Origin: an uncultured Prevotellaceae bacterium
Lineage (GTDB): Bacteria > Bacteroidota > Bacteroidia > Bacteroidales > Muribaculaceae
Assembly: GCA_900318535.1 (NCBI GenBank)
Contig: ONKU01000012.1
Location: 1 to 64,000, forward strand
Length of the DNA: 64,000 nt
Direction: 5' to 3'
In this document: positions 14,477 to 21,967 of the stretch, in pieces
Position numbering within the stretch: position 1 is the first letter of the stretch
Layout: every line of letters starts with the position of its first letter
Translations under genes and position numbers: made by a program
Notes under the pieces: generated by a model
Told to the model about the DNA's origin: nothing
The model's database searches: none
The model's input: only the letters and a program-made list of their open reading frames with translations

Positions 14477-16555
14477 ATGTATAAGGTATCAGTAATCACT
14501 CCGTTCCACAATGTTGAGCTGAATATATTCGAAAAAGCTTATCAATCCATGAAATCTCAAACCATCGGTTTTGAAAACATCCAATGGATTGTCATTGCGC
14601 ACAACTGTGAACCTCACTATTTGCCTGCTCTGCAAGAGATGCTGGGTCAGCATGACAACGTCATCGTCCGTGGGCTCGACAATGATGTCCACACACCCTC
14701 CTCACCCCGAAACTATGGCATGCAGTTTGCCACCGCGCCATACGTCGGTTTTCTGGACGCAGACGACAGCTACACTGTCCACTGTCTTGAGGAGGCCTAT
14801 AACAACATTCGAGAGACCAAGTCCGACGTGCTGATTTTCCGCCGTGAGTCTGAACTGGAAGACCCCTCGCTGGTACCTTTGACTGAACTGGTAGGGTGGA
14901 ATCAACTGGAGTCGCGCATTGTTGTCGAGCGCGACAACTGGGACGAGGAGAAAATGTTTCTGGGCGTAGGGTGGGGCATCGTCACGTCTAAAGTGTTTGA
15001 CCGGGAGTTCCTGGCACGAAACAATATCACCTTTGACGAGGAAGTGCCATTTGCCGAGAGCACTCTTTTCAGCGTTCAATCCATCGGCATGGCTCAACGC
15101 ATCTGCTATCTGCCGCAAATGATAGGCTATCATTACTTCATCAATAGCCGCTCACTGGTGCAATCGACCAAGAAATCGGGTGATACCCTGGTCAGCTATG
15201 CAAAGGGATACGTCACGCTGTTCAGCAGCATGGAAAATTATGGTATCCAAAGCCCTCATCTGTTCTGGGTCGTTATGGGCTATCTCGCCAATTTCATGCT
15301 TGCCTCGGCCGACGAATTGACGCTTGACAACAGGCTGAAGATCAAGGAATATCTTGCGCCGTTCATCTTACGTGCCGAACCTTTCCATAGCGCAAAAGGC
15401 ATCTCGGAGGACTTTGCCGAGACGGTGGCGCGAACAACCATCGACGTCATCATGAACACCGACGGCAAAATCACCAATTTCACTCGCGACGCGTGCGATG
15501 GACACATGAGGCTCATGACCATATTGCGCATCAACAAGAATACCGACTACGGCAAGCGTTATTCCTTTGCCAGCATACGAAGCATCAAAGGCTACCAGAA
15601 CCGCGTGCCCATCACGACATACGCCGACTATGAAAAACTGATACGGCTGCAGACAAACGTCGGCGAGGAGAACATACTCACTGCCGAGGAAATCAACCGC
15701 TACGCTATGAAACTCGATGGACGCATACTGCCGATGACCCGCGTCCACCTGCGCCCCTACAAAAGGGCCATTTTGGGTGTGATGAGAGGGCACAACAATC
15801 TGCCGGTCATGCTAAGTCAGCCTAAACCACAATCCAATATTGACAACAGTCACATCAGGCACTTCCTGAACAGCACGGCTATTGACTTCATCAACATGTC
15901 GCTATATGCCAACGGCCAGAAACAAAGCGACGTGTCCATTCCTTCCTCGTTCCTCTCATCGTTTGAGCAAGACAGTTCCGTCAAGAGATTCAAATTGATC
16001 AGTCTTGCCCTGCTCGCGCGTGAGTCAGACCAAATTATCGCGCTCAATACATCTGAGGTCCTGACGATGTTCACCATCCTTGAGCAGCAATGGCCCGACG
16101 TCATAAAGGAAGTCGAACAGTATGATGCCGGGCGGGCTCAAGAGCTTGTCGAAGTCTTCAAGCAAGGATTCGATGATGTTGCCGTGCGCATCTGGCCCAA
16201 GCTGCAGCGCATTGTGGCATTCGGTGCAGGCAAGTTCCAGTCCTGTACCACCGCCTTGAAACGCTATGCCAAGAGTATTGCACATAACCACGGACACCTC
16301 ATCACAGTCGAGTCGATTATCGCGCAGGCCATTGCCGACGACAGCGATTTGTTTGAGTTCGTTCTCGAAAACGATTTCTTTGAATTTTTGCCCGACAACT
16401 CCGAGCCGTTGTTGCTTAGTCAGGTATCTCCCGGCATGACCTGTGAAGTGATCCTGACCAACCGTGCAGGACTCTACCGATACAGAACAGGAATCCGCAT
16501 ATCCCTGGTTGAGCATTCGCCACAAGGCAATGCAGTCATCCGCATTGTAGAGTGA
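14477..16555 (+). CDS. GT2 glycosyltransferase fused to a degenerate GH3-auxin-type adenylase domain
   Basis: 692 residues. The start at 14477 is favoured over an upstream frame because a TATATTTG promoter is at 14442-14449. N-terminal GT2 domain (1-about 270): KVSVITPFHN and the metal-binding DADDS at 94-98. From about 335 it follows the GH3 acyl-adenylate family named after plant auxin-response genes (not glycoside hydrolase 3): NKNTDYGKRYSF, VPITTYADYEKLI, EENILTAEEINRYA, FFEFLP and LTNRAGLYRYRTG. The P-loop expected after INRYA (SGTTG) reads MKLDGRILPMT at 411-421. The Gly-Asp of the closing YRYRxGD motif is TG-Ile at 671-673. So the GT looks active while the adenylase looks dead or altered. 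Single gene. Confidence 0.75.
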   Translation: MYKVSVITPFHNVELNIFEKAYQSMKSQTIGFENIQWIVIAHNCEPHYLPALQEMLGQHDNVIVRGLDNDVHTPSSPRNYGMQFATAPYVGFLDADDSYTVHCLEEAYNNIRETKSDVLIFRRESELEDPSLVPLTELVGWNQLESRIVVERDNWDEEKMFLGVGWGIVTSKVFDREFLARNNITFDEEVPFAESTLFSVQSIGMAQRICYLPQMIGYHYFINSRSLVQSTKKSGDTLVSYAKGYVTLFSSMENYGIQSPHLFWVVMGYLANFMLASADELTLDNRLKIKEYLAPFILRAEPFHSAKGISEDFAETVARTTIDVIMNTDGKITNFTRDACDGHMRLMTILRINKNTDYGKRYSFASIRSIKGYQNRVPITTYADYEKLIRLQTNVGEENILTAEEINRYAMKLDGRILPMTRVHLRPYKRAILGVMRGHNNLPVMLSQPKPQSNIDNSHIRHFLNSTAIDFINMSLYANGQKQSDVSIPSSFLSSFEQDSSVKRFKLISLALLARESDQIIALNTSEVLTMFTILEQQWPDVIKEVEQYDAGRAQELVEVFKQGFDDVAVRIWPKLQRIVAFGAGKFQSCTTALKRYAKSIAHNHGHLITVESIIAQAIADDSDLFEFVLENDFFEFLPDNSEPLLLSQVSPGMTCEVILTNRAGLYRYRTGIRISLVEHSPQGNAVIRIVE

Positions 16556-16872
16556 CACATTTCCTTCCCGCCGATAATTCCGACACAGCCAGCTAGTTGA
16601 TGTGCGGAGCGTGAAGCTGCTGAATACAACCCTGTGTCCATAGCGAATCAGATCCCCAAGTCAATCACGTCAGGAAATTGGGCATTAAATCAAGGCGCAT
16701 CGCCAGCCGTGGCTGACGTTGCACCTTGTCATGAGCGAGAAATTGGAATTCAGGTGCAAGCCGAAGGCAGAGCCAAGTTCACTGGAGCTATGCTGAAGCG
16801 AAGCCCTAAATGCCATGAAATGGAATTCACTTATTTGCTGACTTTATATTTGCCTTGACGCAATTTTTCGAT
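16556..16872. other. Gap without a supported gene
   Basis: 317 bases between the fusion gene and the convergent DKNYY gene. A 74-codon plus-strand frame at 16634-16858 contains AKFTGAMLKRSP but has no promoter, no recognisable family and odd composition, so I do not call it. A partial inverted repeat GCACCT...AGGTGC is seen near 16720-16758. Confidence 0.4.
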
Positions 16873-17823
16873 TCATGGATTTGGTGCTCCCTGATAATAC
16901 ACACGGTGCTTGTCTTGGCCATAGTGATATTCCCCCTTCAATACAGCGAAAGACGCTGGGTCTGCTCCCTCTACTATGTTGTTTTTGTAATAGACACACT
17001 TGGAATCAACTGCATAGTATTTATTTAAAACCTTAAACGTACGGTAATCACCTACAGACACAGCTCTATCATAACCATCGCCAAAGCTACCAATATAATA
17101 GACTTGAAGGCTATCTAAAGCCCAATTACTGTCAATCTGTCTGAAACTTCCCATATTTGCCACATGGAGAGGCAGGTCTTGCATGTAGTAATCGTGTGCG
17201 TCATGAGCAAGAGCATCAGCAAGTTTTGAATTTGGTACGACAAAAGTGGCAGGCTCTGCTCCTTCTATCATATTGCCATTAAACCAAACATGGTGCATAT
17301 CGGCTGCATAATCATCGCTCAGGACTTTGAATGTACTTGGGTCTGCCTCTTCCAATATCTTATAGCTAACATTAAACCTATAATAAACATGGTTAACATC
17401 TAATGTATACGTTTTATTTAGGCGTTTATAGGTCGAAGGATCATAACCTTCAGGTTTGCTTTCGGCGAATGAACTTGATGCGAATACTAGAAACAGGAGG
17501 AAAATAGCCACAGGTATCAATGGGCAATAATTGAACAGCGACGTCCTTCCCAGTTTTTTGGAAAGTATAAACCACAACCTTAGTAATGGGATCAGATAGA
17601 TCGGGTAAAGCCAGATGGTGTACGTTGCACCCCAGCGGCAAAAATTGTCGATAGAGGATTTGATTGGCGCATCCCAAAAGAATAGGGACACAAAGAAACC
17701 TATCGGCCAAAATAACAGTGCTAGAAGCATCATCTGGACAACGGTTTTCTGGTCTGGTGTAGGTTGTTCTCCCAAAATACGAGCAATCAGTCCTTTTGAG
17801 TTGGTTTTTCGCCACATCTTCAT
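16873..17823 (-). CDS. DKNYY-repeat membrane protein
   Basis: 316 residues. Three hydrophobic segments (near 30-48, 68-84 and 98-118, the last followed by FAES like a cleavage-type border) place the rest outside the cytoplasm. The soluble part has repeated DKNYY units, each with a D-x-x-x-VYY strand and an E-G-A-D-P-x-T/S-F turn: NHVYYRFN, HHVWFNGN, LQVYYIG, KCVYYKNN and HRVYYQG, with EEADPSTFKVL, EGAEPATFVV and EGADPASFAVL between them. The family is a surface or periplasmic repeat of unknown role. TATCTTTG at 17883-17876 is the promoter. Confidence 0.8.
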   Translation of the reverse strand: MKMWRKTNSKGLIARILGEQPTPDQKTVVQMMLLALLFWPIGFFVSLFFWDAPIKSSIDNFCRWGATYTIWLYPIYLIPLLRLWFILSKKLGRTSLFNYCPLIPVAIFLLFLVFASSSFAESKPEGYDPSTYKRLNKTYTLDVNHVYYRFNVSYKILEEADPSTFKVLSDDYAADMHHVWFNGNMIEGAEPATFVVPNSKLADALAHDAHDYYMQDLPLHVANMGSFRQIDSNWALDSLQVYYIGSFGDGYDRAVSVGDYRTFKVLNKYYAVDSKCVYYKNNIVEGADPASFAVLKGEYHYGQDKHRVYYQGAPNP

Positions 17824-17930
17824 TTCGTTTTATCATTTTGGCACTAAATTCCGATTTATCTTTCTGTCATTGCTGCAAAGATAGCGATTTCTCGCTACAA
17901 AAGCTTGTTTTACAACTCTATCTCCTGCCA

Positions 17931-18335
17931 TCAGTTGATGGCGAGCAGTTCGACGTCGAAGATGAGGGTGGAGCCGCCGGGGATACCTGGCTGGGAGAAT
18001 TTGCCGTAGCCCATTTCGGCGGGGATGTAGACCTCCCATCGGTCGCCGATGTGCATCTGCTGCATAGCGATAATCCAGCCCTCGATGAGATCGCGCAGGC
18101 GGCATGCCAGGGGTACGTCGCCACGGCTGCTGTCGAATGTCGCCCCATCGATGGTCTTGCCCGTGTAATGGGCGGTGATCACGCTGCCGGGCGTGGGTGT
18201 CGCACTCGTTGCGTCTCCCTCGGCCAGCACCTTATAAAAGATGCCCTTAGGCAGCGCCTTCACGCCGTCTTCCTGGGACTTCGCCACCAGCCAATCCCTA
18301 TTAGCTTGAATGTACACATTCTTGTCTTTCTTCAT
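17931..18335 (-). CDS. FKBP-type peptidyl-prolyl cis-trans isomerase
   Basis: 134 residues. After a helical N-terminal piece (1-40) comes the FKBP fold: GSVITAHYTGKTIDGATFDSS, a Leu/Ile-rich centre with EGWIIAMQQMHIGDRWEVYIP, and the closing GYGKF...IPGGSTLIFDVELLAI. The Y, D (TFDSS), W (EGW) and the final FDVEL match FKBP active-site positions. No signal peptide is visible, so cytoplasmic. It speeds proline isomerisation during protein folding. Confidence 0.85.
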   Translation of the reverse strand: MKKDKNVYIQANRDWLVAKSQEDGVKALPKGIFYKVLAEGDATSATPTPGSVITAHYTGKTIDGATFDSSRGDVPLACRLRDLIEGWIIAMQQMHIGDRWEVYIPAEMGYGKFSQPGIPGGSTLIFDVELLAIN

Positions 18336-18387
18336 ATCAACTGCATATATGATTGTAAATAGGATTTGATTTCTGATTTCTCATACC

Positions 18388-19239
18388 CTAGCTCCATGGC
18401 TTGAGGCCAAGGAACATTTGTGCCAGGTCGGTGTCGTTGTTGAAGTCGTTGATGAGCTTTTCGCCCTGATCTAAGCGGCCAATGGCCTCCATGTCCTCGC
18501 TGGAGAGTTCAAAGTCAAAGATGTCCAGATTGCTGGCCATGCGCTCCTTGTGCGATGTCTTGGGCACCGGCATGATGTCTTGTGACACTAACCAGTTGAG
18601 GGCCACTTGGGCGTTGGTTTTGCCATATTTTGTTCCGATGGCCTTGAGGGTCTCGTTTTCAAAGAAACCGTGTCGGCCTTGTGCCAACGGCCCCCATGCC
18701 ATGAGTTGCGTGCCATAGTCTTTGATGAGCGCACGCATGGCCTTTTGCTGGGCAAACACATGAGTCTCGAGTTGTAGTACAGCGGGCTTGACGTCCATGT
18801 GCTCGGCGATGTCGATAAAACGCACGCTATAGAAGTTGCTCAGTCCGATGGCCCTTGTTTTGCCAGCTTGATAGGCTTTTTCCATAGCCCGATAGGTGCC
18901 ATAGCAGTCACCATAAGGCTCATGCACCAGCAGCAGGTCAACGTAGTCGGTGCTCAGTTTACGCAGCGACTCATCGATGCTTAGTGCCGCACGTTCCTCG
19001 CCGGCGTTGCTGATCCACACCTTGGTGGTGATGAACAGTTGGTCGCGCGGGATGCCGCACTTCTTGATGGCAGCGCCCACACCTTCTTCGTTCTTATAGT
19101 CCTGGGCTGTGTCGATGCTGCGGTAGCCAATCTCGATGGCGTCCAGCACACAGCGTTCACATTCGGCTGGAGAGAGTCTGAATACGCCAAATCCCAGTGC
19201 GGGCATCTCCACACCATTGTTCAGTTGAATCGTTTTCAT
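18388..19239 (-). CDS. Aldo/keto reductase
   Basis: 283 residues, the usual short prokaryotic AKR. The catalytic tetrad is present: Asp43 (SIDTAQDY), Tyr48, Lys73 (TTKVW) and His106 (LVHEP). The NADPH-binding end has PVPKTSHKERMASNL. Reduces aldehydes or ketones with NADPH; substrate unknown. TACCTTTG at 19283-19276 is its promoter. Confidence 0.9.
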   Translation of the reverse strand: MKTIQLNNGVEMPALGFGVFRLSPAECERCVLDAIEIGYRSIDTAQDYKNEEGVGAAIKKCGIPRDQLFITTKVWISNAGEERAALSIDESLRKLSTDYVDLLLVHEPYGDCYGTYRAMEKAYQAGKTRAIGLSNFYSVRFIDIAEHMDVKPAVLQLETHVFAQQKAMRALIKDYGTQLMAWGPLAQGRHGFFENETLKAIGTKYGKTNAQVALNWLVSQDIMPVPKTSHKERMASNLDIFDFELSSEDMEAIGRLDQGEKLINDFNNDTDLAQMFLGLKPWS

Positions 19240-19417
19240 ACGGGTGATATCATGTCATTGGGTTACTATTGGTGGCAAAGGTAATGATTTAAATCGAAAA
19301 AACGCACTTCTCGGCTGCATTGTCTTCCTCTAGAAATTGATTCCATCACAACCCAACATTGTTTTTTACAGAAAAAGACACTACCTTTGCCGAATCAATA
19401 ACTAAATCTCAATTGCT

Positions 19418-20029
19418 ATGACACGAAACATCAGAATAACCGTCTCATTCTTCTTGTTGCTGTTAGGAGTTCAATTCACAATGGCCCAATCGGTCGTGGG
19501 TGACTATCAGCAAAGAGTAACTGGACTAGTCGTTGATGGCGCCGATGGTTGTCCGCTTCCTGGGGCTACGGTATACTACAGAGATAATTCCAACGGGAAA
19601 TATCTGCCTAAGGCAGTAACGGATCTTGATGGACGTTTTGAATTGGGCTTTGTCCCCAAAGATTCCCTCATGGTGTCGTATATCGGCTGCAAGACTCAGA
19701 GATTCTTGCCGACGGGCGACTCCATTCTTGTTAGAATGGAGGCAAAAGACTCAATTGTGTTTGTTTGTCCTTTATGTGTGGTGTATCCAGTATCAGGTGT
19801 TGTGCTTGATGATAAAGGAAAACCCATCATCGGTGCGACAGTCAAAATCAAAGGTTGTAATACAGTGGTCGCAACGGGAATAAATGGTGAATTTAGGATA
19901 AATACTCGAAAGAGAGATGTCCTGGAAATATCCTATCTCGGTTTTAAAACAAAAACGAAAAAAGTTTCCATCAAGAAACCGATGAAAATCAAACTTAAAC
20001 CAAGTTCAAATGTTATTTCTTGTCAATAA
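19418..20029 (+). CDS. Secreted protein of two carboxypeptidase-regulatory-like domains
   Basis: 203 residues with a Sec signal (cleavage after TMAQ near 23). Two copies of the CarboxypepD_reg-like fold follow: VTGLVVDGADGCPLPGATV...TDLDGRFEL...LMVSYIGCKT, then VSGVVLDDKGKPIIGATV...TGINGEFRI...LEISYLGFKT. This fold normally opens SusC-type TonB receptors, but no plug or barrel follows. The protein ends after the second domain with a basic strand. Periplasmic or surface binding role inferred. Promoter TACCTTTG at 19382-19389. Confidence 0.75.
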   Translation: MTRNIRITVSFFLLLLGVQFTMAQSVVGDYQQRVTGLVVDGADGCPLPGATVYYRDNSNGKYLPKAVTDLDGRFELGFVPKDSLMVSYIGCKTQRFLPTGDSILVRMEAKDSIVFVCPLCVVYPVSGVVLDDKGKPIIGATVKIKGCNTVVATGINGEFRINTRKRDVLEISYLGFKTKTKKVSIKKPMKIKLKPSSNVISCQ

Positions 20030-20069
20030 AAATACCCTGCTCTTTATTTACTGACAATGAATACTTATA

Positions 20070-20102
20070 GCCGGGCGTTCCCCATCGATGGGGGCGCCCG
20101 GC
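20070..20102. repeat. GC-rich hairpin GCCGGGCG...CGCCCGGC
   Basis: Outer arms GCCGGGCG/CGCCCGGC and inner CCCCAT/ATGGGG. A near-identical hairpin with paired changes is at 42795-42827. Confidence 0.65.
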
Positions 20103-20103
20103 G

Positions 20104-20183
20104 CCGGTTCCGATCGGTGGGCGATCGCTCGCCCACATGCGGAACGGAGGTCTTAAACCTCGTGCTCGATGTACTCGCTCAAC
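20104..20183 (-). repeat. Duplicate of the 3' end and terminator of the 2857 gene
   Basis: Eighty bases match 2807-2887 with few differences. The copy includes the codons for SEYIEHEV, the stop (20153-20155) and the GTTCCG/CGGAAC hairpin, but no upstream gene body. In the copy the hairpin loop GCGA is replaced by TCGC. Confidence 0.7.
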
Positions 20184-20352
20184 CAGCAAGGCATAGCCAT
20201 ATTCGCCGAAGTTTATATTCGGCAAAAGAAAAAGGTTTTGTATCTTTGCGGAAAATTAAAGACTTATAATCATGGGATTTTTCCATCAGTTGATTTGGCA
20301 CACCATCATGAGCGGTGTGTCAGGGAAAAGTCCTTTCCAACAACCCATATCT

Positions 20353-21942
20353 ATGAATATGCTGATGAGAATGAATGCTAAAGTGTTGGTGACGGTAATT
20401 GCTTTTGTCGCCATGGGGTTCGCAACAACCAGTGCACAGATTACACAGGAGCAGCTGCGAACCGGAAGTGATGAACAGCTGCTGAGGGAATGGACAAAGG
20501 TGATTTCCGGTGATGAGTTTGGCGGAAGAAAGCCCATGACCCCCTATGAGGACAAGACGGTGGACTATCTTGCCAGGCAGTTGGAGGAGATAGGTTTGGA
20601 GCCTGCCTTCAACGGCAGTTGGTTCCAGCCCTTTGAAATGATTGCAGTCACAGCCAAGCCCGTGGGTGGCAAGCTCAGTGTGAGCGGGAAGAAGAAATCG
20701 ATGCTCCGCTATCCCGACGATTTGATCGTCTGGACGACTCGCGCCACTAAGAAGGTTGACCTGAAGAAGGCGGAGTATGTGTTCTGCGGTTTTGGCATCA
20801 ATGCGCCCGAATACGGTTGGAACGACTACGAGGGCATCGATGTGAAAGGCAAGATAGTGGTGGTCATGGTCAACGACCCCGGCTTTTATGACAGTCAGCT
20901 CTTCCGGGGACGCAATATGACCTACTACGGCCGTTGGTTATATAAGTTTGAAGAGGCACAGCGCCAGGGTGCTGCCGGTTGTCTGGTGCTCCACCATACC
21001 GCAGCCGCCAGCTACGGGTGGCATGTCTGCGTGAATGGCCACCTGAGTGACAATCTCGCCATCTATGACCCGGATACGCGCAATGCCAACGAGTTGGCTG
21101 TTAGGGGATGGCTGCATGAGGACGGCTGCCGAAAACTGTTTCTTGCGGCCGGCATGGACATGGATAAGGCACTGGCTGATGCGAAAAAGCCGGGTTTCAA
21201 GAGCTTTGCCCTGAATGTGAGAGGCGATGTGAAGATGAATGTGACTTACGACATCCAGCAGACGCGCAATGTGGGCGGCATCCTTCGAGGAAGCGCTCAG
21301 GATGGTGAGGCCGTCGTGTTCTGTGCCCACTGGGATCACCTGGGCATCGGGAAAGCCGATGAGCGAGGTGATACGATTTACAATGGTGCTGCCGACAATG
21401 CATCCGGCGTGGCTGGAGCTCTGCTCGTCGCCAAAAAGTTCAAGGAGATGGCCCAGCCGCGTCGAGACCTGCTGTTCATCTTCCCCTCGTCCGAGGAGAG
21501 CGGACTTTTCGGCTCGGCATATTACTGCGATCACCCTGCCGTACCGATGGCGAAGACTGTGGCCTGCCTTAATTTTGAGAGCATAGGTCCTGCCGAGCTC
21601 ACGCACGATGTCGTGATTTTGGGTGGCGGGGAAAGCGACCTGGACAATTATTACGTCGCTGCCGCTGCTGCTCAGGGCAGGTATATCTATTTCGACGATG
21701 ACAACTCCGACGGCTGGTTTTACCGTTCCGACCATTATAATTTCGTGAAAAAGGGCGTGCGTGCCGTGGTATTGGAAAACGGCCAGCATCCTGTTAACGT
21801 GACCAAGCCCAATAAATATCCTATGCCGGTGTGGTATCACAAACCGTCTGACGAGTATCGTGAGGATTGGGACCTCAGTGGCACATTGTCCAACGTGAAC
21901 CTGATTTTCAGCGTAGGACTGTCCTTGTCAAACAATTTGTGA
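20353..21942 (+). CDS. Secreted M28-family zinc metallopeptidase
   Basis: 529 residues from the chosen ATG, giving a normal signal peptide (MRMNAKVLV...TTSAQ). An in-frame ATG at 20272, nearer the TATCTTTG promoter (20241-20248), would add 27 residues. Zinc ligands and catalytic residues of M28 are visible in order: CAHWDHLG (His), GAADNASG (Asp bridging both zincs), SSEESGLFGS (Glu pair) and SDHYNF (His). A protease-associated (PA) domain is inserted before the catalytic part (KGKIVVVMVNDPG...GAAGCLVLHH). Aminopeptidase-type activity outside the cytoplasm. It converges with the S8 protease gene. Confidence 0.85.
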   Translation: MNMLMRMNAKVLVTVIAFVAMGFATTSAQITQEQLRTGSDEQLLREWTKVISGDEFGGRKPMTPYEDKTVDYLARQLEEIGLEPAFNGSWFQPFEMIAVTAKPVGGKLSVSGKKKSMLRYPDDLIVWTTRATKKVDLKKAEYVFCGFGINAPEYGWNDYEGIDVKGKIVVVMVNDPGFYDSQLFRGRNMTYYGRWLYKFEEAQRQGAAGCLVLHHTAAASYGWHVCVNGHLSDNLAIYDPDTRNANELAVRGWLHEDGCRKLFLAAGMDMDKALADAKKPGFKSFALNVRGDVKMNVTYDIQQTRNVGGILRGSAQDGEAVVFCAHWDHLGIGKADERGDTIYNGAADNASGVAGALLVAKKFKEMAQPRRDLLFIFPSSEESGLFGSAYYCDHPAVPMAKTVACLNFESIGPAELTHDVVILGGGESDLDNYYVAAAAAQGRYIYFDDDNSDGWFYRSDHYNFVKKGVRAVVLENGQHPVNVTKPNKYPMPVWYHKPSDEYREDWDLSGTLSNVNLIFSVGLSLSNNL

Positions 21943-21967
21943 AACAGTGCAGTTTGCGGGTCAATTT

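Larger units (their letters stand above)
20030..20352. other. Gap with two hairpins, a gene-tail duplicate and a promoter
   Basis: Holds a GCCGGGCG hairpin (20070-20102), a duplicate of the 3' end and terminator of the gene at 2857 (20104-20183), a small GCCGAA/TTCGGC stem (about 20206-20223), and TATCTTTG at 20241-20248 serving the peptidase gene. Confidence 0.6.

Noticed and set aside
16634..16858. 74-codon plus-strand frame
   Set aside because: No promoter, no family and unusual composition; left as an unexplained gap.
20938..21840. 300-codon minus-strand frame opposite the M28 peptidase
   Set aside because: Antisense shadow of a gene whose zinc-ligand motifs are complete.
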